DNA from: Pyropia haitanensis
Lineage: Eukaryota; Rhodophyta; Bangiophyceae; Bangiales; Bangiaceae
Length of the DNA stretch: 64,000 bases
Assembly (NCBI GenBank): GCA_008729055.1
Contig: SDUX01000004.1
Location: forward strand, 2,978,172 to 3,042,171
Direction of reading: 5' to 3'
The translations under genes and the position numbers were made by a program. Below the pieces are notes generated by a model. The model worked only from the letters and a program-made list of their open reading frames with translations. It did not search any database and was not told where the DNA came from. Below are positions 55,607 to 64,000 of this stretch, in pieces; the first letter of the stretch is position 1, and every line of letters begins with the position of its first letter.

Positions 55607-57367
55607 CTACGCAAGCTTCTTGTCCTTGACTCCCGCCACCCCGGCAACCGCTTTGGCCTGCGCAGACGCGGAGGAGCCCTTACGCCCGACCTTGTAATAG
55701 ACGTCCATAAACACCCCCTCCGCTCCGTATTTGGCCCGACACTTGGCGTACAGGGTCTTGTCAAACATGCGCCAAAAGTCCGTCTCATCCAGCTCGCTGA
55801 TCGCGTACATGGCCTGATAGCCGTGGTGGTCAATCAACCACTGCTCCATCTTGTGGCTGGCCGCCGCCGTGTCAAACGCCTGGCCGCGCAATATGGGGCC
55901 TGGCGTGTACCACACGCCCACGTCTGTGAACATCTGGGCGTCAGGCGAGTCGCCAGGTGCAAGCGGTACCTTGTGCTCATAACCGGGCTCAGCGTCCAAC
56001 ATCGTGCCGCGCCGCGTCTTGTACAGCCGGTGGGGACAGAGCCACAGCGGGTAGATGTCATACGTGTCGTGCATGAACTCCATGCAAGCCGCTGTGTGTT
56101 GAAGTGGCACCAGCACGTCGTGCGCGACAAACTTGGTGTTGTAATACTCCCACAGCTTGGCCACCATGGTGAGCTTGAGGAAGCTCACGCGCGGGGGCAT
56201 CAGCCAGCCGGCTAACCACCGAAAGGCAGCCACGTTGCCGAAGGGCACCAGGAGCTCAGCCTCCCAGTATAAACTCCGCGTGTGGCGGTGGTAGTAGTCG
56301 CGCGTCGGCACGTACTCGACGTGAGGCGCGCCGTCGACCGAGTCATTGAGGATAGTCTCGGCGTAGCGGTGGAACCAGGGCTTAAACCACCAGCCCATTC
56401 GGTTGATGGGTCCCTCAGCTTTGGCCTCAGCCTCGGTCGCGTAGTCCGCCACCGTGATGACCCCGTGGCTCGAGTCGTAAATGAGGCCCTCCACGTACTC
56501 GTTCCACGGCCGGTCCGCAGGGGCCATCAGCCGCTCCCACGCCACACCGAGCTCCTTGAGCGTACCTCGCACGGGGTAGTAGGTGACTCGCATGTAGGGG
56601 GCGACGGGGATGATGCGGATTTCCGCCGCCACCAGCAGGCCCAGCGCACCGTAGGACCAGGGAACAGCAAAAAACAGGTCCGACGCCTCGTTGGTCCGCG
56701 TTGCGTGCACGAGCGTGCCGTCTGCAACAACAACGTCTACGGACTCCACAATGTCCGAGAAGAGCCCGTACTTGTGGCTGGACCCCTCGATGCCGTAGCC
56801 ATTGATGAGCCCCCCGACAGTCAGGTCATCGTACTCGGGGACCACCGGCGTACACACGCCCTTTGGTAGAAGCGCCGCGGTGAGCCTCCCCATGTCCACG
56901 TACGGCTCGACCTTGACCACCATGCGCGTCATGTCCACGTCCACCACATCCTGCAGCGCCGACAGGTCTACGGGGAACGCCGCGCCCGCCTTCTTGTATT
57001 CGCCATCGCGGGTCGAGACGGACCAAAAGTTTGGCCGCGCCGTGCAGATCCGGCCATCGACGGCCGGGTCACGGGAGCGCACCCGCGCCTGCACCGCCGC
57101 CACCCGCTCGCCGTGGATGGCCTCGTTGGCGGGGCCCCGCCGCCGCGCCGCTAGCGCCGTGCGCAACGAGTGGAGCGCCGCCCAGAGAAAGGAGAGCGGC
57201 AGCACGACAGGGACGATGATGATCCAGCGGAAGCGAGCGAGCAGGTCGACAAGGGACAAGGGTGCCGCCACACCCGCCGGGCGCGGCCGGTCCGGCGGCG
57301 GGACAGGGGACCAAAAAGGGTTGGCAGCGCGCGTGCCGGCCGGCTGGCTGGCCTCGCCGCCAGTCAT
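55607..57367 (-). CDS. DHCR24: Delta(24)-sterol reductase (DHCR24/DWF1 family)
   Basis: FAD-dependent reductase of the sterol side-chain delta-24 double bond, for example desmosterol to cholesterol, acting at the ER. Red algae typically accumulate cholesterol, so the role fits. The protein of 586 residues has one membrane helix (residues about 46-66, FRWIIIVPVVLPLSFLW). A vanillyl-alcohol-oxidase-type FAD domain follows (VVPEYDDLTVGGLINGYGIEG, SSHKYGLFSDIVESVDVVVADG), then GALGLLVAAEIRIIPV. The family-specific C-terminal half has PWNEYVEGLIYDSSHGVI, THYRH-like DYYHRHTRSLYWE, YPLWLCPHRLY and DVGVWYTPGP. It ends KVGRKGSS with VKDKKLA and TAG at 55607-55609. The ATG at 57367 sits in gcccaccATGA. 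Sequence is open farther upstream but low-complexity. No introns or frame breaks in the coding part. A GTACGT motif in the leader (about 57489-57500) may mark a 5' UTR intron. Confidence 0.95.
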   Translation of the reverse strand: MTGGEASQPAGTRAANPFWSPVPPPDRPRPAGVAAPLSLVDLLARFRWIIIVPVVLPLSFLWAALHSLRTALAARRRGPANEAIHGERVAAVQARVRSRDPAVDGRICTARPNFWSVSTRDGEYKKAGAAFPVDLSALQDVVDVDMTRMVVKVEPYVDMGRLTAALLPKGVCTPVVPEYDDLTVGGLINGYGIEGSSHKYGLFSDIVESVDVVVADGTLVHATRTNEASDLFFAVPWSYGALGLLVAAEIRIIPVAPYMRVTYYPVRGTLKELGVAWERLMAPADRPWNEYVEGLIYDSSHGVITVADYATEAEAKAEGPINRMGWWFKPWFHRYAETILNDSVDGAPHVEYVPTRDYYHRHTRSLYWEAELLVPFGNVAAFRWLAGWLMPPRVSFLKLTMVAKLWEYYNTKFVAHDVLVPLQHTAACMEFMHDTYDIYPLWLCPHRLYKTRRGTMLDAEPGYEHKVPLAPGDSPDAQMFTDVGVWYTPGPILRGQAFDTAAASHKMEQWLIDHHGYQAMYAISELDETDFWRMFDKTLYAKCRAKYGAEGVFMDVYYKVGRKGSSASAQAKAVAGVAGVKDKKLA

Positions 57368-59955
57368 GGTGGGCGAGGGAGGTTGGCCAGGTCGGTGGAC
57401 TGGTGGTAGCCTCTGCTTGCGCTGCTCAAGAGGTGCCGGCCCCCTCAAGGCCGCCCCTGCGCGCTGAAAAAAGCTGCAACACAAAGTAGACCGGAGCATA
57501 CGTACCCGCTCAGCAGGCCAGCCCTGGGACATCAATAGAGGTAGCCCGCGCCAAATGAGGAGGACCATGCAGGGTTTGCGCCATGAGCCGGTCCTCTCGT
57601 TCCTTGCATGAGAAAACGACACAGTGGCAGGGGCTGTCCGCGCAATGGCCTCGTGAGGTACTTGTCTATGTGCCGGATCTGACGAGGATCTGCGCTGTAC
57701 CTTCACACTGTCAGCGACATTTAGGGACTTCCCAAGGCAGCAACTTGGAAGAAGAAGTGCACAGCTGTAGTACCACTCACCAGCGCTAGTTTGTAACACG
57801 CGCTCACTAGCGGCAATTTGACCCTTGTCTAACATTATTCCTATGGGCACGCCACCGTGCCCCGCTTCCGGGCCGCCGCTTGTCGCCCGCACCCTCCACC
57901 CCATCTGCCCCACCCCACCTCCCTCTACCCCCCCCCGCGCGCTGGATTGCCCGCGTACGTGCGTGCGCGGTTGAGCCATCCAGCGCTTCCTCCACTTTTC
58001 CTCCGCCGCGGTGTGACGACCGCCGCCGCCTCCACCGCCGCCGCCGCCGCCGCCGTTGCCGCCGCCGCCGCGACTGCGGGCCGCCGCGGCGGCGGCGGGT
58101 GCGGCTGCTGCTGCACCGCGCGCCTCGTGGCGCTTTGACGCACCAGCCCATTGCCGCCGCCGGCGTAGACGTGAACGTCGGATAGTCACGCGCTGATCAA
58201 GGCGGCGGCGCCACGCCACCGGGTCTCTTTCCCGGGGCTTTTCTCTGTTGGGGAGGGCCGGGGAGGGACGGGGGGGAGGATGCGGCGGTGACCGCCGCTC
58301 GCGCAACTCGAGTGGCTGGGGGGGTGAGGGTGCGGCTGTGTCGGTGAGTGGTGCCGGTGTTGCGACCATGGCCGTCTGCGCCGAGGCGGCATGGCTCTGC
58401 CCGGCTGCTTCCGCTGCGTCTGTGGGGCGCCGCCCACGCCCTTGACTCTTTGTTTTGCCTTTTCGGTGCTGCATTGCGCTGCATCTGTTCCGGGCGTCGT
58501 CCAAATCGCCTTCCCCCCCTCCCATCCCCCCCGCATGCCTCCTGTCGGCCCGGGCGGTCTGGCTGCCAAGCAGGCCACTGGATCCGCCGCCTCCGGTGGC
58601 ACCGCTGCCTTCACTGCCACCGCTGCCGCCACCGCCGCCGCTGCTGCCGCCGCCGACAGCTTCCGCTGCGTTGCGCTCCTGGCGGTGACCACCCGTCGAG
58701 TGTGACCTCTGCTGCGTGTCGCGGCCGCCTCTTTCCCCCTTCCCACGAGCTGCTGGGCGAGTGTCAAACGAGGGCAGTGGCGGCTGCGGCGTCGCTGGGG
58801 CCTTCGTCCCCGTCAATCCCCCCGTCATGGAAGACTACCAAGCTGGTACGTTGGACGCCTGAAGAGCAGGTAGAGAGCTGGGGAGTGTCTCCCGCTCCCT
58901 CCTCCTCCCCCTATTGGATAGGGTGGCTCTTGTGTCGCGCACGTCCACCACCCTCAAGTGCCCTCTGACCAATGTAGGCTCGCTCTTGTCGGTGGCGCGC
59001 CGGTGTGGCTGCCTGTCCACCGCCGTGCCGCACTGGCGTGGTGTCTCTGTTTTTCCCCCTCCCAACCGCCCCTTCTTCATGGGCTGAGCCGCTGGATTCC
59101 ACGCTGGCCAATGGACAGGCACGGTGAGCGCCAGTGTAGCCACGCGTGCGACGCCCCCTGTTGAGATGGCTCTCCCACCCATTTCCTCATCATTTTGGAC
59201 GGGATGATGCGTGGACCGTGCCCAATGCGTCGCGTCAGGCTGGAACATTACACTGCAAGCCCGTGGTGGTTCCAACAGATCAACGGCAGGATTTTGACCC
59301 TTCCACCTGTTCCAGCGTGGCTCTGCTGGCCTGGTCTGGGCGGTCTGGCGCGAGCCGCCGTGCTGCCCATCGAGGCACAGCGCCATCAGCTGTATGGAGG
59401 TTGCCTGCGCCAGTCCCATGCGCACCCCCCTCCACCCTGCGGGTCCTGACCCGCTCGCGACGCCGGCGGCTCGGCGGGCTGTGGCCGCGGCGGCTGCGGT
59501 CCCGTGGGCGGCCGCGGTTCCAGTGGCTGCCGCGGCGAGGGCACGGCCAACCATCAGAACCCTGTGGCCACCGCACCTCCCTCTCCCTTGTGGCTCATCG
59601 AGCCCCCCGCCTTGGTCGTCCTGGGGACTTGGCAGCGTGTCTTTCTGTTTCTGTCTGTCATCATTTCCGTCCGTCCAGCACAGGCAGCAATACTGCCGTT
59701 CTGTGACGCTGCACTCCCCCATCAAGCAGTGCGTGAAAGAAGGAAGGAATAACTATTATTCTTACAACCATCAAACGCACTACTCCCGCGCCACCCCCTT
59801 CCACCACCCACCCACCCACGCAGCCCAAATAGACAATACGATAAGACGAAAATACAATACACACGCAGACAGACCAGCGGGGGAAGAAACAGACAGACGG
59901 CGACCGCGTGGCCTCGCCGCGCTCCCCCCACCCCCCTTCCCTCATGCAAAGCACA
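57368..59955. other. Intergenic region with a possible plus-strand spliced gene
   Basis: About 2.6 kb between two minus-strand genes. The block 57480-57850 is less GC-rich and probably contains the DHCR24 promoter. On the plus strand an ATG at 58827 opens MEDYQAG and meets a GTACGT donor at 58846. Possible downstream acceptors (cctattggatag near 58920 and ccaatgtag near 58977) lead into open sequence up to about 59090, but no family is recognised and the structure is unproven. A minus-strand frame covers 58835-59725 without a recognised domain. Confidence 0.3.
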
Positions 59956-60842
59956 TCACGCGCCCACCGCGTGGAGGCCGTGCGTCGTGGGCACTGTCGC
60001 CACCGTCGGCACGCCCGGCGGAAGGCCCACCCGGAACACCGCGCCGGGCTTGGCCGGCGCGTCCGCCGCGGCGGCCGCCGCCACCTTCGCCGCTGCTGCG
60101 GGCGGCGCCACCCGCGCGCTTGTCACCGGTGCCGCGCGCCGCCCTGGGGCGGCCGCAGCGGCGGCGGTAGTCGTGGTGGCACCGGCGGCGGCGGCAGCAG
60201 CACCGGCGGCGGCGGCGGCGGCAGAGCCAACGACGCCGCGGCTACCACCGGCGCTACCCCCCCCACCCCCCCCCCCCCCGCATGGAGCAGCAGCGCCCAC
60301 TCCCACCGGCGGTACGCGTCGGGCCCGACCCCCACGGACCAGCCGAGCACGCGCAGCAGGTGCGCCTCGAGCGCGTTCATCTCGGCGACCGACGGCACCC
60401 CCCCCACGGCCGCGTAGTGCGCGTTGGAGTAGACCTCATCGTCGACCACCTTGGCCGCCACCGTCACCGCCGCGACAAGCAGCCGGTGCACGCTGCGGTC
60501 GCTGAGCCGGAGCAGCGGCGACGCGGCGCCCGCGCGGGAGAGGAGGTCGAGCGCGCCCAGCAGTGCCGCCCGCGATGCGCCCGCGTACGTGACCAGCCGG
60601 GCGGTGTAGGCGACGAGCGGGAACGGCTGCGGGCTGGTGCTGTAAAAGAGCGACGCGCCGCAGGTGGGGGGGGGGAGCGGCCCGGGCGGCGGCACCGCCC
60701 CGCCGCCGGCGGTCAGGATGGACGCGAGCGCTGCCGCGAGCGCCGCGTCCGACAGGTGGCCGAGGCCGTCGGGCACCTCTTCGTGGTAGGGCCGGGGGGG
60801 GGGGGGGGGGGGGGGAGCCGCACCGCCGCCCGCACCCGCCAT
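59956..60842 (-). CDS. PHO80-like (P/U-type) cyclin
   Basis: Cyclin box of the PHO80/cyclin-P/U class, a partner of a cyclin-dependent kinase, in yeast linked to phosphate signalling. Seen in order: LGHLSDAALAAALASIL, FYSTSPQPFPLVAYTARLVTYAG, ALLGALDLLSRAG, LSDRSVHRLLVAAVTVAAKVVDDEVYSN, HYAAVGGVPSVAEMNALEAHLLRVLGW and YRRWEWALLLHAG. The spacing and the DDEVYSN-x-YYA-like block are typical of the class. The ATG at 60842 is a clean start. A frame change across the G/C run near 60789-60810 could add an upstream Ala/Ser/Thr-rich extension starting as far as the ATG at 61432. At the 3' end a change at C14 (60266-60279) replaces a Pro-rich tail by an Ala-rich one ending VPTTHGLHAVGA at 59956, which I prefer. 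Minus strand, downstream of a long G/C-rich region. Confidence 0.82.
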
Positions 60843-61075
60843 CGGCGGCGGGCGCCCGCGGCGCCAACGTCCGACGTCGACGCGGGGGGTTGGCTGGGGT
60901 GGTGGCCCGCATGGTCACCTGGCGGGCCCCCAGATCGCCACCGCCCGCCGCCACCACTCCCAGACGGCGGGGCGCACTCAAAGTGAGCGCCCGCAGCCGC
61001 CGCCACCGCCGTAGGCGACGGCAGCCGGTGGGGATGTGCGTGGCGCGCGCCCGCCACGACGGCGCCGCCGTGGGC

Positions 61076-61168
61076 CGACGACGCCGACGACGCCAACGAC
61101 GACGACGACGACGACGCCAACGACAACGACGACGACGACGCGGCGACGGCGGCAGCAGCGGCGGTGGT

Positions 61169-61200
<32 letters not shown>

Positions 61201-61250
61201 TGGCGGCAGCGGCAGCAGCGGCGGCGGCGGCGGCGGCGGCGGCGGTAAAG
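61076..61250. repeat. Compound triplet array (GAC, GGT, GGC)
   Basis: Successive imperfect arrays of GACGAC, GGTGGC and GGCGGC type. If the cyclin extension is real they encode Ser, Thr and Ala runs on the minus strand. Confidence 0.75.
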
Positions 61251-63640
61251 GCGGCCGCGGTCGGTGCGGCGGTCGCCCACACGGGCCGTGGCAGAGGGGG
61301 CATGGCAAAGGGCGGCCGCGGGCGCTTGACCGCCACCCTGGCACGCTCGCTCGCGGCGGCAGCGGCGGCGGCAGCAGCAGCGGCGGCGGCGGTGGCGGCG
61401 GCGGGCGGCGGGGGAGCGGCGGACGCCAGCATCGCCGCGGTGGGGTCCGGCCACCAAGTAGTCGGCAAGGCCAACCCCCACGGGCGGCGGCCAAGGACAA
61501 CCCTCCCTCCCCCCCCCCCCCCCCCCCCCCCCTCACAACCCCACCCCCGCCTCTCCCCCCTCCACGCCACCCGCGGCCGCACGTGCGACAACTGTTCGCC
61601 GGGTCGGGGCTCCCGGCCAGCGTCGCCCGACAGTCGGCGGACGACAAGCCGCGGGGCAGCCGCCCCGCCCGCCTCGGTCCTCCCGGCTGGCGCCGCGACG
61701 CCCGTCGGGTGGCGGCGCGGGGGGGTGTCAAGCGGCCAGACAGGGGGGGGGGGGGGTGTGGAGAGCAAAAGGGGGGTGGGGGACGGGCCTAGGGGGGGGA
61801 TGGGGTGGGCGTCGGGGGCGGAAGCGCCGCCGCGGTGTGGCGCCGCCGGGGACCGCGCGCGTGCGCGGCGGGCCGTGGCCGCGCGGCGGGGGCGACCCGA
61901 CTGCCGCGGGTGGAGGGAGCGAGAGGCCGCGGCGCGGCGGGGGGGGGCCGGTCCCACCCGACAGGCAGGGACGGCCGGGGGCGCACGTGCGCCCGCCGCG
62001 GCGAGGGGCAAAAGAACGAGCCGCCGCGACGCGGGGACCGGGGGGGAGGGGGGGTGGGGGCCACCCGAGAGCGCTCTCCGCCGCGTTCGCCCGCGACAAC
62101 GACGCGTGTGCCCGGCGGCGGCGGCGGGGGTGGGGTGGCGGAGGGGGGACGGCCACGTCGGGCGCCGCGGGCGGTGTGTGGGGCGGGTGGGGAAAACCGC
62201 CGCCGCGGACAGGGAGGGGGGGTGCGGATACCGCGGGGGCCGGAAAAAATGCGGCACGGGCGTGGCGGGGGTGGGGGGGGGGTGGGGGGTGGTGGCGGCG
62301 GTGGCGTCGGCAACGTCGCCGCCGTGTGCGCGACGGCCGCAGTGTGTCACCGCTGCGGGGGGAGAGTGTGAGTGGGGTGGGGGGGGGCGGAGGGAAAAGG
62401 GGACGGCGCCTGCCGACGCGGCCGCGGTCGGCGAGTGCGCACCGCCACCGCGGCGCTCAAGTAGCGCGGCCCGCCGCCGACAGTGGCGGTGGCGGCGGCG
62501 CGGCGGTGGCGGGGAATTCGAGGTCCCCCCCACTCGTGGCGGCCGCGGCGTGGCGGGATCCCCAACGGGGACACGGAGAGCCGACGGCAGCCGACGGCAC
62601 GGCCCGCCATGCGGCGGCGGCCGCCGCCACCGGTGCGGCGGCGCCTGCAGGGGAGAGGAGCGAGAGGGGGGGGGGGGGGGGGGGGGCGTGGAGCTTCCAC
62701 ACCTCCCGTGGCGTGCCGTGGCTGCCGGGGGGGCGGCCGTGACGCGGCCGCCGCCTGCGTGGTCTCGGCCTGGTCAGGAGGGGGGGGGTACGGAGAGTGG
62801 GCAGGGGGGAGGGCGGGGGGGGGTGGGTGGATGACCAGGGCCGCGGAGTTATGGCCGGCCACCCCTCCCCCAATCTGCTCACGGTGGGTGGCGCGCCGCG
62901 CGGCGGCGCACGTCCTCTCCCCCGCACCAGCGTCGCAGACCGGCGGGGTCGTGGCCCCGCCTGCTGGGGGGCGCTGTCGCCAGCGGGGCGTGTGGCGGGG
63001 CGCTGGGTTGGGGCGGGCGGGGGGGGGCCCGCTACCCGCCGGTTGCGGTGGGAGCGGCCGCGCCGCTGGGGCAGCGCCGACCGTGTCAACTGGGCGACAG
63101 CCTGGCGAGGGGGGGAGGGGGCCAACAGGGCGTCTAGGCGCGCAACACGGGGGTGAATGGAGCGGCCCGCCGCCTGCAGCGGCTGTGCCGCCGCGGTACC
63201 GGAGATACGTGCGTTGCGGTTGGTTTTTATGGGGTTATTGGGGGGGGGGGGGGGTGGGCGTGGGCGTGACGCGGGAGACCAACGCATTGGCGCTGTGGCC
63301 GTGACTGACACGCGCCCGGCCGTCCCGTCCCCCGCGGAGGGTGGGGGGGCGCGGACAGGGTTGCTGTTTGCTGACAGGGTGGTGGGGGTGGATGGGCCGA
63401 GAGCGGCACCACGAGGCGCGGGGCGAAGGGGGGTGGGGGGGTGGCCTCGGCGTGCGTGTGTCTGTGGGGATGTGTCTGGCTGGCAGACGGCCGGGGGCTC
63501 TCCCGGCGACAGCGGCGCGTTTGGGCCGCGGCGCCGCCATCGCGGATGGAAGCGGAGTTGATTATCCGTGGAAATGGGCGGTTGGCGCGTTGGCCGCCGC
63601 CAATTGGAACACGCCACTGCGTGTCCATTTTGTGGGACGC

Positions 63641-63679
63641 CATTGGTCGTCGGCGACAGCGGCGCGGCAACGACCAATG
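63641..63679. promoter_or_regulatory. Inverted CCAAT-type motifs
   Basis: The 10-base arms cattggtcgt (63641-63650) and acgaccaatg (63670-63679) are exact inverted copies with a 19-base spacer, each holding a CCAAT pentamer. A further ccaattgg lies at 63600-63607. This could be an NF-Y-type promoter site, though no gene start is visible nearby within the window. Confidence 0.35.
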
Positions 63680-64000
63680 GGACGCTTCCAACGAGAGTGT
63701 GTTGGTCGGGTTCGGGAGATTTGGTGGTCACCGCCCAACAGTGGACGGAGGCATATCCTTTGATTGACACTACGAGGCCCTCGTTGGCCGTGCGGGGAGG
63801 TCAACGAAGACAGTCAACGCGACACATGGAATTCATTTTTAGTTTACTTTGTGCTGTTGAGTTGCTGGCATAAACTCCCAGTGCTGACGTACCACGCCTC
63901 AAGCCCCCCCCCCCCCGCTCGTGCTCCTGGCAGTGTGTCAAGAACTGCGTACGGTCAATCACCAACTTACTCCTGGTCGGATACTGTCTGAGGGTTGTAA

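Larger units (their letters stand above)
60843..64000. other. GC-rich region upstream of the cyclin, no clear gene
   Basis: About 3.2 kb. It contains triplet arrays of GAC/GGT/GGC type at about 61076-61250, long C or G runs and overlapping low-complexity frames on all strands. The cyclin leader may extend to 61432. From about 63500 composition becomes more ordinary, with CCAAT-like motifs near 63600-63680. I see no supportable coding gene to the end. Confidence 0.45.

Noticed and set aside
45838..57367. Functional cluster of membrane-lipid genes (UBL3/MUB, DHCR24, SLC35E-type)
   Set aside because: The genes are in mixed orientation with separate promoters and act in unrelated processes. Proximity alone does not support a system.
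57368..58828. Upstream extension of the DHCR24 reading frame
   Set aside because: The extension is low-complexity, family members start near the membrane helix, and the ATG at 57367 has a good context.
58835..59725. Minus-strand open frame of about 296 codons
   Set aside because: It has mixed composition but no domain, and it overlaps an equally open plus strand. Open length is not significant at this GC content.

Overview
The window is nuclear DNA of a very GC-rich, gene-dense eukaryote with few introns. The gene content (eS7 ribosomal protein, Mediator subunit, Rab prenyltransferase alpha subunit, DHCR24-type sterol reductase, hormone-sensitive-lipase-type esterase, PIN/PILS-like carrier, PHO80-like cyclin), the scarcity of introns and the Ala/Gly/Pro tracts inside ordinary proteins fit a bangiophyte red alga (Porphyra/Pyropia type) best. 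That placement is inference from style and content, not from a marker gene. No rRNA, tRNA, CRISPR array or complete mobile element was found.

Layout from left to right: gene-poor GC-rich DNA (1-4105); an unrecognised protein (+, 4106-5391); a hormone-sensitive-lipase family esterase (-, 5869-9812); a mitochondrial carrier of thiamine-pyrophosphate type (+, 11865-13625); an isoaspartyl peptidase/L-asparaginase (-, 14256-15671); the catalytic queuine tRNA-ribosyltransferase (+, 16464-17883); an acidic unrecognised protein (-, 18187-19543); an EamA/DMT transporter (-, 22209-24091); ribosomal protein S7 (+, 26249-26836); Rab geranylgeranyltransferase alpha (-, 27591-29108); a PILS/auxin-efflux-like carrier (+, 29937-32072); a small possibly plastid protein (+, 33010-33726); a PP2C phosphatase (-, 34615-37059); a voltage-gated K+ channel (+, 38679-40796); a palindrome and C-only tract followed by a broken GHEHG-motif gene and a truncated subtilase (+, 41400-43908); an SLC35E-type sugar/phosphate transporter (-, 45838-47321); Mediator subunit 20 (+, 48963-50918); a membrane-anchored ubiquitin-fold protein, UBL3/MUB (+, 52689-54434); delta-24 sterol reductase (-, 55607-57367); and a PHO80-like cyclin (-, 59956-60842).

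Two properties run through the window. Many genes (at least ten) are only continuous if the reading frame changes at a mononucleotide C or G run of about 8-21 bases, which points to homopolymer length errors in the assembly rather than to pseudogenes. Introns are few and short (about 250-540 nt), and nearly all begin with GTACGT. Start codons mostly sit in a ccATGg context.

The genes are independent housekeeping and membrane functions, not a pathway cluster. Neighbours are mostly divergent or convergent pairs. I found no convincing new multi-gene system. The least ordinary items are the perfect 60-bp palindrome with its C-only tract beside two 5'-damaged genes, the K+ channel with a TTVGLGD filter and a C-terminal four-cysteine motif, and the general expansion of simple repeats into loops of otherwise conserved proteins.
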